Under the pieces are notes generated by a model that saw nothing but the letters and a program-made list of their open reading frames with translations, was not told where the DNA came from and did not search any database. Below are positions 23,796-34,761 of a DNA stretch of 64,000 nucleotides, piece by piece. Numbering within the stretch: position 1 is the stretch's first letter; every line of letters begins with the position of its first letter. A program made the translations under genes and the position numbers. The stretch is from Diphasiastrum complanatum (taxonomy: Eukaryota > Streptophyta > Lycopodiopsida > Lycopodiales > Lycopodiaceae), in assembly GCA_029204225.1 (NCBI GenBank), contig CM055092.1:27696320-27760319 (forward strand). The letters run 5' to 3'.

Positions 23796-24437
23796 GCAAC
23801 ATAATAGGGATCGACCCGGAGCTGGTGAGGGCTCGTAACATAACTCCTGATTGAGTTCGAAGTTTCTCAAAAACTATCTTTCGCCATGGTGGTTGCTCAC
23901 CCAATGTAGGTAGGTTATTCAGTTCCTTGCCACTTTGAAGTTTTAAATTTGATAACCCAACCACCCCTCAAGGATGCATAAGGATGTTGCTTCTCTATTC
24001 TTGATCAAAGAGATTAGAATTGAGGTTTTCAGATTTGAACAAAGGTTGTACGGAATTCTAACAGTTCCCACATGTGAAAATCAGAGTACTTCAATCCCCT
24101 TGATCTCCTTGATGTTAAATCCAAAGATAGTGACATTATAGCTTGTTGGAAAGCTAGAAACATCTAGTTTCCGTTGCAATTGGTTTCAAATCATTCTGAT
24201 GAGCCTAGTAAGAGCTATAAGCTCTTAAAGAAGGGTAGGGAGAGACTCAAAACCTGAGTGGACACCTTTTGATTTGACCATATTGTTTGGTTGATTCAAA
24301 ATTCATGTTATGTGTATACCAATCTATAACCAAATTCGAGATCTAGACAAAATTTTGGCTTGTTTGACATATTGTTTCATACAAACTGTTTGTATCTGAG
24401 TCAATATTGTTTTCTTTGAGCATTCCACACGTGCCAA
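23796..24437. other. Unassigned DNA between two LTRs
   Basis: No coding frame, microsatellite or element terminus recognised between the copia C LTR and the copia H LTR. Confidence 0.4.
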
Positions 24438-24999
24438 TGTCATGTGCTGCATGTAATTAGCCCATGAGCTTACTAATGAATTACCAAATATAGCCATGGA
24501 GCTAAATTAGATTAGAACTAGTCAATAAGACAATTAATAAAGTGGCTCAAACAACCTCGCTATAATTGTGAATAGCGGAATTGTAATAATGCTTGTAAGT
24601 CCCAATTTAGCTAAATAAAGCCCCAAACATATAGTAGAGGCACAAATGACCACTATAAATAGCTGAGGTTGTGCTAAATTTGGGAGCTATTGTTCATTGT
24701 TGAAATTAGAGTTTTATGAGATCTTGGAGCTTATCTTTTGAGAGCTTTTTTGATGGAGAAAGTGGTTCATGTGCCTAAAATCAAATGAGAGCTATGATCA
24801 TGGTCTAGAATCAAGCCCTTATCCTTTGAATGATCTCCATTCATCAATAATGGAACCTTAGTTTGCCTGATTTGGTGAAGTTTTGCTAACTTTATCTAGT
24901 TTCTTGATTTCTTGAGTATTTTCTTGATTTCTTGTATTTCCATTATGAGTTGATGTTAATGAATGGATTAGGTGTTTTAATGCTAAGATAGGCACATGA
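24438..24999 (+). mobile_element. 5' LTR of copia H
   Basis: Starts TGTCATGTGC and ends near GGCACATGA; the first 290 bp match 35838-36126 closely and the last 240 bp match 37425-37190 in reverse. A possible primer-site remnant CTATCAGAGC follows at 25009-25018. A CACTATAAATAGC block near 24652-24664 is a good TATA candidate. Confidence 0.75.
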
Positions 25000-25364
25000 A
25001 AATTCTTCTATCAGAGCATTAGATCCTTTTTCCATTAGATTTGATGGATTTTGTTAAATTTGGTCGAGTTTCTTGTTCTAGTTTCTCGTTTTTTTAATTT
25101 TCAAAAGTTTTGATTCAATTTTTGACCATTTAATCCTCAATTTTTGTGTAGTTTCTTGTTTTACATTAGTAGATCTCTCTTTAGCTTTCTAGAGGTACTG
25201 ATATTTTCTAATGGCCAAGTTATGGCCATTTTAGCTATTTCTTTCCAATTTTAGTTAGTTGAATTTTTTTTGCCAAACCCTCCATGGTATCTCGACCGAG
25301 CCGAGTCGAGTCGGTCCCTTCCTTCGTGGTATCTCGACCATGATCTCTCCTGTGGAACCTCAGT

Positions 25365-25457
25365 CGAGCCACATGTCCATCCCCTACAAGCGCCCTGCCA
25401 GCTTTCAGCCGAGCCAAATGTCCATCCCCTACAGGCGCCCCGTTAGCTTTCAGCCGA
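25365..25457 (+). repeat. 45-bp tandem repeat, two copies plus a start of a third
   Basis: Units begin CGAGCCACATGTCC (25365) and CGAGCCAAATGTCC (25410); a third start appears at 25455. The unit length is a multiple of three and the plus frame gives a repeated SIPY(K/R)RP(A/V)SFQPS peptide. The patch is much more GC-rich than its surroundings. Confidence 0.85.
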
Positions 25458-25700
25458 GCTGAGCACATGACAGTTTCTCAGGTGCCCTCTCAGGTGCACA
25501 TTCCATAATCATTTCTCAGACGCCTCCGGCCCCCCTATCACTCCACGTGACACACCCCCCTTCACCCCAACCCTCGGTGCCCGTACCCTCTCTCTCTCAA
25601 CTCACATTATTGCTATTTTTCATGTAAAACCTAAAAAGATCTTTAAAAAAACCCTAGAAGATTAAAAAATAGCTCTCCTCTATTCTTGATGCACGCCTCT

Positions 25701-25703
<3 letters not shown>

Positions 25704-25784
<81 letters not shown>
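25704..25784 (+). repeat. (CT)n microsatellite
   Basis: About 40 uninterrupted CT units. Confidence 0.97.
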
Positions 25785-25786
<2 letters not shown>

Positions 25787-26200
25787 CCCTATTATACCTT
25801 TTTCTCTTTCTTAAAACTTCTATTTCTAGGAATTTCTAAAGTCACATGTTCTCTCTCTAGAAATTTCTAAATGCACGTGTCATTTTCAAACCATTTCAAA
25901 TGCCCTTCAAGTAAGTTTTAGGGCAAACGTGGACCAATAAGGATAGATAAAACTCTTTTTGTCTATCATTGCCCACATTCACACGACGCCATCCTTTCTC
26001 TCCTCTCTTTGTCCTCGCGTTCAACAAACTTCACGGCCATTATTCCTCATAAGATTCCCGAGAATATTCGTACTCCTATGCCCCATTCAAGTGTCCGAGA
26101 AAAAAAAATATTTGATTTTTTCTTATTTCTTTGGCGATCCATGTTTCTTCCACGAGCACATGGCTCATACATCCCAGTAACCGTAAAAAGAAATTAACGT

Positions 26201-26818
26201 CATTTTTTGAAAAAATTTACGGTTTTTTTTATTAGGGTCCAATGCTCCAAGGAAATTAGAATTTTGATAAAGGGCCTACTTCTAAGTTCTTTTATTACAT
26301 TTTCACTTGTCCTTTTGTTTATATCTATATCTTTTTCATTTGAAGTTGGATTCATGCCTTGTAAGAACAAAAAGTGATCAGTTCGTTGAGCTGAATACAA
26401 TAACTGCATTTCTGTAATTATTATTTATTTTAATTTATTTTCATCCCCTCTTTCCTAAGTACATATACATTTTATATATAAATTCTTCGAATATATGTAT
26501 CTTTTCCATTGGATCTCGGTTTGCAATGCAGTAATATGCAAAAGTGATTATTACGTCAAGCTTCACATGATATCAGTGGTATAAAAGCCAAAACCGATCA
26601 TTAAAACAAAGTTGACATTTTTCCAAAAGCTATTGTTGTTCCTTAAATCTAACAGGTTTTATTTCTTCGAGGACTCCAAATTTTGGGACGATGGAGAAGA
26701 ACAAATTTGTTACTAGCAAATTTGTAATTTTACCCGTGAAATTTGCAATTTTTCTAAATTCGTCCCACTTCATTCAGTTTTGTGGACCCATAACCAATAG
26801 ACTACTTGTCACTTTACC
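26201..26818 (+). mobile_element. Leader/LTR-like flank of gypsy copy G2
   Basis: Parallels 7933-8560 in reverse complement, including CAAATTTTGGGACGATGGAG near 26669. It leads into the gag ATG at 26819. No primer site recognised. Confidence 0.45.
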
Positions 26819-27715
26819 ATGGACACTGATAATGAATATATGTCCAATTATGAAGATCAATGGGATGGAAATGATTATGAGTATGATAGCCAAAGTGACA
26901 GGTATGATGATGGAGGTGATGATTATCAACAAGATGAGGAGGAATGTGATGATGGTGGCGATCGTCAATAGGATGATCAACACTGTGATGATACGGATGA
27001 GCATGAATAATATTCCAATGGGGATCATGTTTGTCAACTACAGGATTAGGAATATAAGCTTGGTGATGCAGACGAATATAACGATGGCCCAAGTGAAACC
27101 GAGTACAACATTGTTGATTATGAGAGTCATAATCACTCTTAATGACAACATGAGAACCAATATGAGCCTACAGAAAGTTGTGATTATGATGAAGAAGATC
27201 CAACGGTTCACAACATGTATAGCAAAAGGTTACATTGTGAAGAGATAGAAGTGCATCCCAATCGTTACATCGGTGATGATGGAGACTACAATGATGATAA
27301 CGAAGCTGGTTCCGAACAATACGAAGTTGAAGAAGATAATATTGAATACCAATCTTCTCTTTGTACAATGGCATTCAACGATACATCCATGCAAACATAA
27401 GATGCTTCATCTATGGCTCTTAAACCAATTGCTAGAACCACTAGGTTACGGATAGGAGACAATACTAGTTATGGGAGCATAGTGACCATTCCTAGTTTCT
27501 GTTACAATGGTGAGAGCATATCAATCGTCAGAGGCAAATCAACATCAACAAATCGATATTCAATGAAATCCTGACAATGTTCCTTTTGAGAACATACCAA
27601 CCTTTGAGGGAGAAATGGGTTCATTACATATTGATGACTAGTTATCTATTGTCAATGAGAATCTGTGACTATATTCTACCTCTGATCAAGGCAAAATTAC
27701 CATAGCAATTTGAAA
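26819..27715 (+). pseudogene. Ty3/gypsy-type gag (copy G2)
   Basis: Starts ATGGACACTGATAATG in a good initiation context and encodes the same acidic Asp/Tyr-rich N terminus as copy G1 (MDTDNEYMS, then EDQWDGNDY), then the HNMYSKR, EVHPNRYIGDDGDYNDDNEAGS and MAFNDTSMQ blocks. Several stops and frameshifts occur (first near 26970). It ends before the capsid WW block where a perfect palindrome and copia integrase sequence begin. The longer plus frame at 26691-27248 is an out-of-frame shadow. Confidence 0.75.
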
Positions 27716-27759
27716 ATCACATAGAGTGTGCTGGATCATCCCAGCACACTCTATGTGAT
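27716..27759. repeat. Perfect 19-bp palindrome with 6-nt loop
   Basis: ATCACATAGAGTGTGCTGG at 27716-27734 is followed by ATCATC and its exact reverse complement at 27741-27759. It marks the junction between gypsy gag and copia integrase. Confidence 0.95.
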
Positions 27760-27764
27760 GCTCC

Positions 27765-28436
27765 ATCCATGAGACGAATGACTTTAAGCCTCCTAGTTAC
27801 GTCGTCATTCTGGTTGTAGCTATTATGCTCCACCAATCACATCTACCTGCAAAGTTTTGGGCCACAGTCTGTTACGTACAGAACAGATCCAACACCAAAG
27901 CTATCAAAAACAAAACTCCTTATGAAGTTTGGCATGGACACAAGCCTAGTGTCAGCCATTTAAAAATCTTCAATTGTATATGTTTTGTTTACATTCCTAA
28001 ACAATTTAGGAAGAAACTAGATCATAGGACAAATAAATGTATTTTCATTGGTTATCCTAATGAATATAAAGTTTATGATCCATCCACCAATGTAGTATTT
28101 GTCTCTAGGGATGTAATCTTTCAAGAGCATACATACTCAAATTTCAAACAACCATTGATAAATGATGTTGTGTCATTTCATCCTATTTTACACAGCATGG
28201 AATCTTCCAACATTGATGATTCTTCTACAATACCTGCAGCTACAACTATAGAAGCTGAGTATCCAACAGTACCTATCATCAAACCAGGCCAAGCTAGCTC
28301 GAGTAGATCTGGAGAACTTCAAGGAGAAGCATCATCACATCCTGGTCAACCAAACGTCCGCAGATCCTCACTGACTCAGACAGTTCTTGAGAGGTATACA
28401 CTTCTATACTTTTGGACTTCATCAGAAGAACCATAG
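27765..28436 (+). pseudogene. Copia H integrase C-terminal region
   Basis: The 27825-28436 frame (203 codons) encodes LPAKFWATVCYVQNRSNTKA, NKTPYEVWHGHKPSVSHLK, CFVYIPKQFRKKLD, CIFIGYPNEYKVYDP and VSRDVIFQEH, all diagnostic of the end of copia integrase. A Ser-rich linker follows, ending with a TAG at 28434. The catalytic core is missing, replaced upstream by gypsy gag sequence. Confidence 0.85.
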
Positions 28437-28922
28437 AGCCTAGCCGAAGCAATTAACTCCAAGGATGCTGTGAAGTGGCAAAAAGCTATGGAAGGCGAGT
28501 ACAACTCACTTTTGACGAACTAGACCTGGACACTGGTCGACTTCTCCACTCACAAGAGAGTTATCAACAACAAGTGGATCTTCAAGAAGAAGATCAACTC
28601 TGATGGTTCCATTACTAAATGGAAAGCACGGCTGGTGGCTAAAGGATTCACTCAAGTCCAAGGAGTGGATTATCAAGAAATTTTCAGTCCTATCATCAAG
28701 ATGCAGTCAATCAGGACTCTGATTGCATTTGCAGCTATGGAAGACCTCGAAATGCACCAAATGGATGTCAAGACAACATTTCTCAATGACAACATCAAGG
28801 AAGAGCTATACCTTCCAACGAAAAGTATTAGAAGTCAAAGGCCAAGAGCACAAAGTGTGCAAGCTGGACAAAGCAATCTATGGTCTAAAACAGGCCGCAA
28901 GAGCATGGTTTGATAGAATCAA
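28437..28922 (+). pseudogene. Copia H reverse transcriptase, 5' part
   Basis: Encodes KAMEGEYNSLLTN, KWIFKKKINSDGSI, KARLVAKGFTQVQGVDYQE, FSPIIKMQSIRTL and, after a frameshift near 28830, KAIYGLKQAARAWFDRIN. The text stops exactly at the target-site duplication ATCAA (28918-28922) and resumes at 34762. Confidence 0.9.
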
Positions 28923-29754
28923 TGTAGGAGAAATAGTAATTATTCTTCCACAAAGAACATGATGCAAGTTTGAATAAATCAATCTAATATCAGTGTTTTC
29001 AATCGGGATTGTTTCTAATTTATGTACTAATAGAACAGTACTAGTTCTGATTGAATATGCGTGCAGAAATTATTGCAAAAGTAAGAGACATCTTTAGGCA
29101 ATTTAGACAATAAGAAACTATTGATCAAAAAAAGAATTTTTATAGCTCTGAATCTGAATCATCAATATACATTTCTTGTTGTCTTATCTTTTTGTTGTGT
29201 CTCTGATTGAGTGAGTGTTTAAAATGAGTAGTGCACATGTATTTATATTGCTACAGGACAGGTGTTTGGCCTTTCAATGTTGTAACAGTAGATATCTAAC
29301 CGTTTACGACGGTTGATATTCAAATAGATGCTTTGTTTCCAGGGTCAAATAAATTGTGTTCGCAAATTATTTGCGACAGTCTATCTCTTTGTCTCAGCTT
29401 CGTGTTTTGCGAATTGTTCGCGACACTGGTCTCTTCACGACATTTTCGTCTTTCACGACTTGTTCGTGACAATTTCACGACATCTGAGGTTTGAACAAGA
29501 AACAAAATATTTTGTGACAAGATTCTGTTTGCAAATCTTTCGAGCTTCAACAAGAAAGCCATGAGCTTCTATAGGTAACTGTTTTGCGAATCTTTTGCGA
29601 ACCTTTCGAGTTGACTACAAGACAAAGTTCGCGAATCCTTTGAGGTTGATCACGAATAAAAATGTTTTGAGTTTGTATTTGTTTCTTATCCTTTGCCAAG
29701 TAAACTGTGCGCTATGTTAGTAGAATCAAGATTTGTTTGATCAGTTCTTCTACA
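28923..29754 (-). repeat. 3' LTR of copia N
   Basis: Begins TGTAGGAGAAATAG and ends TTCTTCTACA on the plus strand, giving inverted TGTAG...CTACA termini. It contains repeated imperfect palindromes of the type GCGAATTGTTCGCGAC between 29350 and 29640. Confidence 0.9.
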
Positions 29755-29772
29755 GCTCTCTCTCAAAGTGGG
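29755..29772 (-). other. Copia N polypurine tract
   Basis: On the minus strand a purine-rich ACTTTGAGAGAGAGC adjoins the 3' LTR, the expected plus-strand primer. Confidence 0.7.
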
Positions 29773-29834
29773 TAGTTGGATTAACCCCAATCTTCCTTGA
29801 TGCTTCATTGAGTGGCTTTGTAAAGATATCAGCT

Positions 29835-30578
29835 CTATTTCTTCTGTGGGTATGAAAAGGCTGTCTTCAGTATCTTCTTCTCGACTAAGTCCCGAATCAC
29901 ATGATATTTGATAGCTATGTGCTTTGTTTTTGAGTGAAATACAAGATCTTTCGTAAGATAGATTGCTGAAGTATTATCCATTAACAAGACATAAGGTTCA
30001 GAAATAGAGTCATTAAATCCTTTCAACATCTGTTTAATCCAGATCAGCTCGTTTGCCATCTTGACTGTTGCTACATATTTTGCTTCACAAGAAGATTGAG
30101 CTACTATTGTTTGCTTCTTGCTTATCCAGAGTATGGCTGCGCCAGATGCTAGAGTAGAACCTCCTAAAATACTTTTGCTATAATCCTCCATGGATGCCCA
30201 GCTTGAGTCACTGTAAGATTCGATGTGAAATCCAGCTTCTTTTGAATAACACAGTCCATAGTCTTTTGTTTTCTGAAGATATTGTAGTACTCTCTTTGCC
30301 AACTTCCAATGCAACGATCCTGGGTTCTGATTATATTGGCTCAGTCTGTATACTGCAAATGCTATATCGGGTCTGGTGTTGTCTGCTAGATATAACAATG
30401 ATCCAATCAGCCTATGATAGGGTGTTTTGGCCATTTGTTCCTCTTCTTCGAGAGTCTGCAGACAATCTGCCTTGTTCAGTATTGTTCCAGGTATCATGGG
30501 AGTATGCACACCTTCGCATTTGAGCTTGTTGAAGTCTTCAATGATCTTTTGAGTGTACTTTTGTTGGTGAAGATACAA
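29835..30578 (-). pseudogene. Copia N RNase H region
   Basis: A 247-codon frame encodes the end of RT and all of RNase H: YTQKIIEDF, then PYHRLIGSLLYLADNTRPDI, HWKLAKRVLQYLQKTKDYGL, ESYSDSSWAS and a SKKQTIVAQSSCEAKYVA block in which the usual Ser-Thr-Glu-Ala-Glu is altered to Ser-Cys-Glu-Ala-Lys. This frame is the longest intact piece of the element. Confidence 0.92.
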
Positions 30579-30605
30579 CTTACCACCTTCAAAGTCTCTT
30601 TGGGT

Positions 30606-31225
30606 CTACAAGCCTAGATATATTTTAGCTTCTCCTAGGTCAGCGATTTCAAATATTTCAAAAATGTCTCTTTTGACATCTGAAATTAACTTATCTCTTC
30701 TTGAGAAGATAAGTGTGTCATCAACATAAAAAACTAGAATGATTATTTTATTTTGGACATGCTTGATATAGACATTCAATTCAGCGAATAGACATTCAAA
30801 GCCTAAGGAACATAGTGCTTCGTCCTTCTTTCTATACCATTGTCTAGTTGCTTGTTTCAGACCATAAATGCTTTTATTCATGTGACATTCATATTCTAGA
30901 TATTCTTGGTTTACAAAACCAAGTGGTTGATCCATGAATAGTCTTCTTCCAATTCTACGTGCAAGAAAGCAGTCTTCTCATCCACAATATGGATTTTCGA
31001 ATCATGAGCCACTACATACGCGAATAACAAGCAAATTGATATATGTTTGACTACCGGTGAGAAAGTATTAGTGTAGTCAATTCCATACTTTCGTAAAAAT
31101 CCTTTAGCAACTAACCTTGCTTTGTATCTATCAAAACCTGTTCTGATCTTGTAGATCCATTTGCATTTGACTAGTTTTCTGCCATCAGGTATAGGTGCAA
31201 GTGTCCATACATTATTCTTATACAT
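30606..31225 (-). pseudogene. Copia N reverse transcriptase
   Basis: Two overlapping frames (31225-30911 and 30935-30606) encode NVWTLAPIPDGRK, KWIYKIRTG, RYKARLVAKGF, DYTNTFSPVVK, then KSIYGLKQATRQWYRK and the catalytic FYVDDTLIFS. A frameshift lies at about 30930. Confidence 0.9.
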
Positions 31226-31354
31226 GGATGACAGAATCCATTGATCTTTATCTGGTCCATCAACAGCTTCCTCAAATGTTTGAGGTTCGTCAGAGAATCC
31301 ACAAAATTCGATGGCTGTATTAAAAACATCATGACCATACCTTTCTGGTGGTTT

Positions 31355-32420
31355 TCATTGTCTGTCAGATTTTCTTATAGGTGGTTTTGAGTTCGATTCT
31401 GCAGGTTTTGAGTTTGATTCTGATTCGAGTTTTTCTGCTAGAATTCGAACTGGCGATTCGAGACTGTCATGCACTCGATCTTGACCTCCCTCTGAATCTG
31501 GTAACTCTCTTTCATTTTCATCTTCTGTCGTCGTTGGTAGCTCATAATAGTTTTTGAGAGTTTCATAGTCGACTAGATTACTGTCTGCTATGTATTTTGT
31601 CTCATCAAATATAACATCTCGAACAACTTTTATCTTGCCAGTTTCGGGTACATAGACACGATAATATGATGAATGTAACTCGAATCCTACTAGAAAACCT
31701 TGTTCTATTTTTTTATCGAGTTTCTTTCTCAGCTTATCTGGTATGTGCATATACACTACGCTTCCAAATGTCCGAACATGTGCTAGATTTGGCTTCGACT
31801 TCTACCATATCTCATGAGGAGTTTTATCCGGTATTCGAGATTTCAGAATACGATTGTGAAGATAATTTGATGTAGCCACTACTTCTGCCCACAACTGTTT
31901 TGGTGCCTTCGCATGAGCCATCATACACCTTGCAGCTTCCATCAGTGTCCGATTTCTTTGTTCAGCTATTCATTGTGTTGAGGTGTGTATGATGCAGTCT
32001 TTGTATGCATAATACCTCAATCAATACAGTAAGTCTTAAATTCGTTGGAAATGTACTCACCTCCACGATCTATGCAAATTTTCATTAGTTTATTCCCTGT
32101 CTGCTTCTCAGCCCAATTTGTATACTCAACGAATTTCTCAAAAGCTTCAGATTTAGTACAAATAAAGTATACCACAGCGAACTTGCTGAAGTCATCAATA
32201 AACGTAATGAAGTACTTTGGTGTTCTAGTCATCTTCCTTTAAAAGATAAGATTCACAGGTAGTTCAAATATCTCTACTTTTGATTTTGACTCCTTGAATT
32301 CTCTGACTTTTGTTGGCTTGGTACAAGGCTTCCATGTTCATGTGACATAGCCTCTTGTGCCATAGTACATTTGTCGATTCCTGAGTTTAATTGACTTATT
32401 CGATTCTTGTTCGAATGTTT
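31355..32420 (-). pseudogene. Copia N integrase
   Basis: 32232-32017 encodes the core part ITFIDDFSKFAVVYF and EKQTGNKLMKICIDRGGEY with the second catalytic Asp. The 31756-31355 frame encodes the C-terminal domain (MHIPDKLRKKLDKK, FLVGFELHSSYYRVY, VVRDVIFDE). The Glu region and pre-integrase are frame-broken. Confidence 0.88.
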
Positions 32421-32790
32421 AGGTGATATAAATTTCCTTCTCTGTTGCCTTTAGCAACAGATTATCAGAATCTTCCTTCAATAGTTTACAAGAGGTCTTT
32501 GTGAAGGTTACTGACATGTCTGTATCGACTATCTTAGCTACAGATAGAAGATCTTTACCAAGAGTAGGGACATAGAGAACTTCCTCCAGTTTCTTGTCAC
32601 CCTGATTCGTGTCCAACCATAATACACCAGTTCCGTCAACCACGTGTTTAGAACCGTTTCCAAGTATAATAAATCTCGAATAGTTCATCTTCTTGTACTC
32701 AGACAATATTTGTTTCGAGAAAGCAAAAAGTGAGGTGGCTCCCGAATCAAGTACTACCTCTTGAATTGAATTAGATGGACAACATAGATC
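32419..32790 (-). pseudogene. Copia N aspartic protease
   Basis: The active-site block VVLDSGATS lies near 32750-32720, followed by NGSKHVVDGTGV and EVLYVPTLGKDLLSV. The Asp-Ser-Gly triplet is intact. Confidence 0.88.
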
Positions 32791-32894
32791 AGCACTAATA
32801 TAAGCTACTGAGTTCCTTGTTGTCCTGTCTTTTGCTGCTTTGGAGCATTTTGCTTTGTCTTAGACATAGTTTGAATATGAAGGTTCACTTTGAT

Positions 32895-33800
32895 TCTGCT
32901 CCTTTTTGTTTCTGGGATTCTGATAACAGTCTATTGCTGCATGAACCCGTTTATGACAATGAATGCATTCAATCTTTGGATGTAACTACCAGTTTTCTTC
33001 TGTGTCATCTGATCTTCTGCATCTGTTGTAGATCTTCTTATCACCAGAATTCTTTTGTTGTTTTCCAGATTGTTGTTCATTTGTCTTAGACTCATTCTTC
33101 TTAGACGACTCCCTCTTAAACTTAGACTTCTTAGAAGATTTATTCTTCTGAGTAAATAGAGCATTTTTGGAATCACCATTATCGTCATAGCGTTCACGGG
33201 CTTCTACTTCCTCCTTAACTTCGTGTATTGCCTTTTGAAGTGTCATTGTTGCATCTTTCGTCGATAAGGTTTGAGCTGTGTGGAATGACCTAGGTAGGGC
33301 TCGAAGAAAATAACTAAGCTGCTTTTCCTTAGAAATTGTATTCTCTGCACCAGAATTCTACAAGGAAATAAACAGATCTTTAATCTTTCGCACGAATGTA
33401 TTCAGGTCTTTGTTGTCCCATTGTAGGTTAGTTAATTGGTCTTCCAAGAATATGATCTGATTATGAGATCGAGTCTCATTCTTGGTTTGCAATTCTTCCC
33501 ATAAATCCTTTGCATTCAAAATTGATGTAAGATCTAGCATTATATTGTCATGCACTGAAGACGCAATTATTGCTATAGCTTTGTCATTTTTTAAACTCCA
33601 TTCTCGAAGTTCTTTGCCAGGAGTAGCTAATGGCTTCTTCTCAATTGGTTCTACTCATTGCCATAGACCTTCGCCCTTCAACAAGAGTGAAGTCTTTAAT
33701 CTCCAAATCAAGTAGTTTGAACCTTCTAGATCCAAGTTCGTAGTGATCTTAGCTTGAATATTGATGATCGACAACATCTTCTAGTTCTAAATAACCTCCA
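32895..33800 (-). pseudogene. Copia N gag with zinc knuckle
   Basis: From about 33800 the frame encodes LDLEGSNYLIWRLKTSLLL, then AIIASSVHDNIML, AKDLWEELQ and a KSKFKRES-type basic region. A CCHC knuckle CIHCHKRVHAAIDC sits near 32965-32920. Stops at about 33652, 33358 and 32985 interrupt it; the second and third fit former Gln codons. Confidence 0.85.
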
Positions 33801-33944
33801 GATAGCGGCTTGCTGATGGATGTATGAAGAATGATGAGAGGGATATGAGGATACCACTGTATCGACTCTGATTTGTCCTGATATCACTGTATCAACTTTG
33901 AACTTGTATATTCTAACACCATTGTATCAGATTTAATTCTGTAT

Positions 33945-33956
33945 GCTCTGATACCA
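33945..33956 (-). other. Copia N primer-binding site
   Basis: Plus-strand GCTCTGATACCA is the exact complement of the tRNA-iMet primer site, next to the LTR starting TGTAGG at 33958. Confidence 0.9.
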
Positions 33957-33957
33957 G

Positions 33958-34761
33958 TGTAGGAAAAATAGTAATTATTCTTCCACAAAGAACACGATGC
34001 AAGTTTGAATAAATCAAACTAATATCAGTGTCTTCAATCGGGATTGTTTCTGATTTATTACTAATAGAATAGTATTAGTTTTGATCGAATATGCGTGCGG
34101 AAATTATGTGCAGAAGTAGGAGACATCTTTAGACTATTTAGACAATAAGAAACTATTGATCAAAAATGAATTTTTATAGCTCTAAATCTGAATCATCTTG
34201 CTGTCTTATCTCACTGTTGTGTCTCTAATTGAGTGAGTGTTTACAACGAGTAGTGCACATGTATTTATATTGCTACAGGACAGGTCTTTTGGCCTTTCAA
34301 TGTTGTAACAGTAGATATCTAACCGTTTACGATGGTTGATATTCAAATAGACGCTTTGTTTCTAGGGTTGAATAAATTGTGTTTGCGTTAATTATTTGTG
34401 ACAGTATCTCTTTGTCTCAACTTGGTGTTTCGCAAATTGTTCGCAACACTTGTCCTTCGCAACATTTTCATCTTTCACGAATTGTTCGTGACATCTGAGG
34501 TTTGAACAAGAAACATGATATTTTTTGACAAGATTATGTTCGCGAATCTTTTGAGCTTCAACAAGAAAGCCACGTGCTTCTACAACTATTTTGCAAATCT
34601 TTCACAAGTCTTTCGAGTTGACTGCAAGACAAAGTACGTGAATCTTTCGATGTTGATCACAAATAAAAATGTTTTGAGTTTGCATTTCCTTCTTATCCTT
34701 TGGCAAGTAAACTGCACGCTTTGTTAGTAGAATCAAGATCTGTTTGATCAATTGTTCTATA
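33958..34761 (-). repeat. 5' LTR of copia N
   Basis: Begins TGTAGGAAAAATAG and ends GTTCTATA, where the partner has CTACA. TSD copy ATCAA follows at 34762-34766. Confidence 0.9.

Larger units (their letters stand above)
25019..26200 (+). other. Copia H internal region replaced by repeats
   Basis: Where gag and protease of copia H should lie there is instead a GC-rich patch with a 45-bp tandem repeat (25365-25454), a (CT)n array and AT-rich DNA. A plus frame crosses the tandem repeat (25259-25462). No retrotransposon motif seen. Confidence 0.45.
28923..34761 (-). mobile_element. Copia N: near-full-length nested retrotransposon
   Basis: Minus-strand element with two LTRs (28923-29754 and 33958-34761), primer site, gag, protease, integrase, RT, RNase H and polypurine tract in canonical copia order. 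It is flanked by ATCAA on both sides and interrupts copia H between adjacent RT codons. The LTRs differ by scattered substitutions and small indels, by eye in the order of a tenth of positions, so it is not recent. Frames contain several stops and shifts. Confidence 0.93.

Noticed and set aside
26691-27248. 185-codon Met/Ile-rich plus frame
   Set aside because: It overlaps the acidic gag frame starting at 26819 in a different phase; its composition is the frame-shifted image of Asp/Tyr codons.
28923-34761. Autonomous, currently active copia element
   Set aside because: LTRs have diverged and gag, integrase and RT carry stops or frameshifts.
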